DNA of 64,000 bases, from positions 186,001 through 250,000 of the forward strand of contig NZ_JBLWIS010000001.1 in the NCBI RefSeq assembly GCF_048381675.1, given 5' to 3'. Of the stretch, positions 61,901 through 64,000 are shown one piece after another. Both the position numbers and the translations under genes were made by a program. The stretch is from Advenella sp048381675 (lineage in GTDB: Bacteria > Pseudomonadota > Gammaproteobacteria > Burkholderiales > Burkholderiaceae_B). Within the stretch, counting starts at the first letter, position 1. The number at the start of each line of letters is the position of its first letter. The notes below the pieces were generated by a model, which saw nothing but the letters and a program-made list of their open reading frames with translations, did not search any database and was not told where the DNA came from.

Positions 61901-63589
61901 ATGTTGATGAAGTTATCGGTGCCACCATTTGGTGTGTCTGTCCTTAAATCTGGCAATCCGCTTGCCATGGCCCTGATCGCGGCCGGTTTATTATTTCCCG
62001 GGCTGGTTTGTGCCGAAGTCATTCCCGTTTCTTCCAGTATCGGGCAAGTAACCGTATTTTCAGATCGAGCGTTGGTTAAAAGAGACGGGCAGCAGCAAGT
62101 CTCGGCAGGTGAACACGAGTTGGTGTTCAAGGACCTGCCTTATTGGCTAGACCCGCGCTCTATCCAGCTCAATGCCAAAGGCAGGCAATCGGTCCGTATT
62201 CTTGATATCAGTTCCAGAGATGATTTTCAGGCCAATAGCCAGCAGGAGCGAATTGCCGAATTGGACGGGCAAATAAAGCAGATCGAAAGCCAGCTTGCCC
62301 AACTGCAAGACCAGGGCAAAATATTGCAGAATAAAAGCAATTTTCTGGAAGCCTACCAGAAAGGCAGCGTACAACAGGGTAAAGATGTACCACGGTTAAG
62401 CACCACGGAATTGCTGGAAATCATGGATTTTAGCAAGACCGTTTTGGCTGACACATACAGTGCCCAGCGCGAACTGGACAGTAAAATCACGCAATTGCGG
62501 GCTGAATTGGCTGCCTTGCAGGAAAAGCGGGGGCAAATTCCTCAGGATGATACGGTCAGGAGCAAAACCGTGGTGGTTCAGCTTGATGCACCGGCTGCCG
62601 ATAAACTGGACCTGAGCCTGTCTTATGTGGTGCCGGGAGCAAGCTGGTGGCCTAATTACGATGCCAGCTATGACGTTGCCAGCAATATGCTCAAGCTGTC
62701 TTATTATGCACAAATTTCCCAGCAAACCGGTGAAGACTGGAATAATGTCAAACTTGTGCTGTCTACCGCGCAACCCATGATTGGTGCGGTTCTACCTGAG
62801 CTGAAACCTTGGATTGTCGATCTCCGGATACCGCGCCCCGAGATGCCGGCACCGGTAGCCATGGCCCCCCTCAAGGCCATGCAAGACAGGCAAGAGCGTG
62901 CCTTTGAGCCATTAACCGGTGCGACCGCTCGGGTCGATGCCTCATTTAATACCGCTACGGTAGAAAAGGGCTTGAGCAATACGGTTTTCAATATAGAGAA
63001 ACCGGCAACGGTTCCCACCGGACCTGAAGATAAAAAAGTAGCCATTTCAGTTAGCGAGTTCAAGGCAGATCAAACCTACCAGTTGGTGCCAGCCTTGCAG
63101 GAAGCCGTATTTTTAACCGTCAAGGCGGTTAACGGTAATGATTATCCCCTGTTGCAAGGCAACCTGAATGCATTTTTGGATGGCCAGTTGATTGCCAGCA
63201 GCGATATCAAGACGGTTTTTCCCGGAGAGCCGATTGAATTGGCCATGGGGACAGATGAGTCCATTTCGGTCAAACGCGAGCCATTGAAGCGCTTTACTGA
63301 AAGCACCGGCCTCACAGGTAGTGGCAAACGGATCAGCTATGAATATCAAACGGTTATCCAGAATAACCGGGATCAGACCGTAGAGCTGGTTTTGCATGAC
63401 CACTTTCCGCTTTCCCGCAACGAGAAAATTGACATCAGGCGCATCAGTCCTTCTGATAAGGAAATCAAGCTTAAGGATGATGGCCGCTATGAGCAGGTCA
63501 TTAAGCTTGCGCCAAAGGAAAAGAAAACCGTGATACAGAAGTTTTCGGTTGCTTATCCCAATGAAGTAGATGTTATTGGTTTGCCTTAG
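61901..63589 (+). CDS. Mucoidy inhibitor MuiA family protein
   Basis: 562-residue exported protein with DUF4140 (N-terminal, about 45-145) and DUF4139 (about 205-560). The ATG at 61901 follows AAGGAG by seven bases and opens a signal peptide ending LVCA. A coiled coil spans about 105-145 and 185-215 (IAELDGQIKQIESQLAQLQ). SLSYVVPGASWWPNYDASYD and QISQQTGEDWNNVKLVLSTA are the family hallmarks. Named from a Salmonella/E. coli gene that reduced mucoidy; molecular function is not known. Its TAG stop is the start of a tandem repeat. Confidence 0.9.
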   Translation: MLMKLSVPPFGVSVLKSGNPLAMALIAAGLLFPGLVCAEVIPVSSSIGQVTVFSDRALVKRDGQQQVSAGEHELVFKDLPYWLDPRSIQLNAKGRQSVRILDISSRDDFQANSQQERIAELDGQIKQIESQLAQLQDQGKILQNKSNFLEAYQKGSVQQGKDVPRLSTTELLEIMDFSKTVLADTYSAQRELDSKITQLRAELAALQEKRGQIPQDDTVRSKTVVVQLDAPAADKLDLSLSYVVPGASWWPNYDASYDVASNMLKLSYYAQISQQTGEDWNNVKLVLSTAQPMIGAVLPELKPWIVDLRIPRPEMPAPVAMAPLKAMQDRQERAFEPLTGATARVDASFNTATVEKGLSNTVFNIEKPATVPTGPEDKKVAISVSEFKADQTYQLVPALQEAVFLTVKAVNGNDYPLLQGNLNAFLDGQLIASSDIKTVFPGEPIELAMGTDESISVKREPLKRFTESTGLTGSGKRISYEYQTVIQNNRDQTVELVLHDHFPLSRNEKIDIRRISPSDKEIKLKDDGRYEQVIKLAPKEKKTVIQKFSVAYPNEVDVIGLP

Positions 63590-63659
63590 TTGAAAGTACA
63601 AGGCCTTAACTTAGTTGAAAGTACTAGGCTTTACCTTAGTTGAAAGTATCAGGCTACGG
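63585..63659. repeat. 25-bp tandem repeat, three units
   Basis: Units 63585-63609, 63610-63634 and 63635-63659, each CTTAGTTGAAAGTA followed by a variable pair, AGGC and a five-base tail. The first unit contains the stop codon of the MuiA-like gene. Confidence 0.9.
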
Positions 63660-63664
63660 TTAGG

Positions 63665-63742
63665 AGCGCGGAAAGAACAATCCGCCTTGCTCCGACGCCC
63701 CTGCGGGCCGAAGTCGCTGCGCCGGACTGTTCTTTCCGCGCT
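63665..63742. repeat. Structured hairpin element, copy 2
   Basis: Arms 63665-63684 and 63723-63742 pair at 19 of 20 positions and enclose a 38-base core (63685-63722) matching copy 1 (27981-28018) at 33 positions. The single arm mismatch (A-C) is at the same place as in copy 1. Confidence 0.78.
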
Positions 63743-63775
63743 ATGACATAATCAAGGAAATAAAGATCCAGACTG

Positions 63776-63810
63776 TACTCGTTCCCAACGCTCCTGTTTG
63801 GGAACGAGTA
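63776..63810. repeat. CGTTCCC dispersed palindromic repeat, copy 4
   Basis: TACTCGTTCCCAA (63776-63788) and TTGGGAACGAGTA (63798-63810) pair perfectly over 13 bp with a nine-base loop. It lies 33 bp after the hairpin element. Confidence 0.8.
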
Positions 63811-63955
63811 GGAAAAAGTTTAATAGGTGCTAATTTTTTATGGTCACTTCAGAGCATGGGAATGAGTATTGGATATTTGCAGAAAACACTTCAGGTTGAC
63901 CCAACGTTGAATACGGGAGCAAAATTGGCTAAGTAATAATGAAAAAATAATAATG

Positions 63956-63994
63956 AAAAAAGCGGCGTCAGATAAACTGAACACCGCTTTTTTT
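63956..63994. terminator. Bidirectional terminator at window end
   Basis: AAAAAAGCGG (63956-63965) and CCGCTTTTTT (63984-63993) make a 10-bp stem; the 18-base loop holds a short CAG/CTG pair. A and T runs at both ends allow function in both directions. Confidence 0.8.
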
Positions 63995-64000
63995 ATGCCC

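Larger units (their letters stand above)
63590..64000. other. Repeat-rich intergenic end of window
   Basis: No gene is supported. In order: tandem repeat units 2-3, hairpin element copy 2, CGTTCCC palindrome, about 140 bp AT-rich sequence and a terminator. One forward frame stays open from 63664 to 63936, but its first ATG is at 63856 (26 codons) and it runs through the repeats, so it is not called. Confidence 0.6.

Noticed and set aside
63664..63936. Open forward frame of 91 codons at the window end
   Set aside because: No ATG until 63856, no ribosome site, passes through two repeat elements, and the sequence matches no family I recognise.

Overview
This window looks like ordinary chromosome from a Betaproteobacterium of the order Burkholderiales, most like an Alcaligenaceae-type organism of unusually moderate GC content (about half by eye; not computed). 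The evidence is the mix of genes: a periplasmic Bug/TctC binding protein, an intracellular polyhydroxybutyrate depolymerase, a fused LivM-LivG transporter, a flavin aromatic hydroxylase with a DUF2783 partner, a ZipA gene between smc and ligA, and the orders trpB-trpA-accD, rpmF-plsX-fabHDG-acpP-fabF and rpoE-rseA-rseB-mucD-lepA-lepB-rnc-era-recO. The assignment below order level is inference. No plasmid, prophage, insertion sequence, CRISPR array, rRNA or tRNA was seen.

Layout. 1-4.1 kb: ispD-ispF (isoprenoid precursors), then on the minus strand an AhpC-type peroxiredoxin and an EnvZ/OmpR-like pair. 4.5-8.1 kb: a TsaB-RimI fusion, a family 4 uracil-DNA glycosylase and the opposing LplT transporter. 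8.3-15 kb: smc-zipA-ligA. 15-17.2 kb (minus): msrB-yciB-bolA-parvulin, ending in a clear terminator. 17.4-22.3 kb: a four-gene branched-chain amino acid ABC transporter. 22.3-26.3 kb (minus): rnfB-like/nth, phaZ, fdxA-fpr. 26.3-31 kb: pncB, ridA, a flavodoxin-fold reductase and relA. 31-34 kb: trpB-trpA-accD. 34.1-37.7 kb: a small catabolic-looking island (MarR regulator, FAD hydroxylase, DUF2783, Bug protein). 37.8-43.9 kb: rne and divergent rluC-gph, then msrQ. 43.9-46 kb: AmiD-like amidase, RsmI-like methylase, Maf. 46.1-52.8 kb: the fatty-acid synthesis cluster. 52.8-61.8 kb: the sigma-E envelope-stress operon running into lepA-lepB-rnc-era-recO. 61.9-63.6 kb: a MuiA-family secreted protein.

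How the genes work together: the fab cluster supplies acyl-ACP to PlsX and runs with only one base between fabF and the ygfX-like gene directly into rpoE, so membrane synthesis and envelope stress control are physically joined. mucD, rseA and rseB form the sensing arm of sigma E. smc, zipA and ligA serve chromosome segregation, division and replication. FdxA and Fpr are a probable electron-transfer pair.

The protein genes are mostly core functions. The least explained sequence is between genes. Two intergenic copies (27963-28036 and 63665-63742) of one hairpin element differ at 15 aligned positions plus a short outer extension. Fourteen of the 15 are seven paired, compensatory changes and the fifteenth lies in the apical loop, while an A-C mismatch in the stem is kept at the same place. 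Near both copies, and at two other intergenic sites, lies a second palindromic repeat built on CTCGTTCCCACG. A three-unit 25-bp tandem repeat begins inside the stop codon of the last gene. These repeats are the best candidates for something undescribed; I found no novel protein system.
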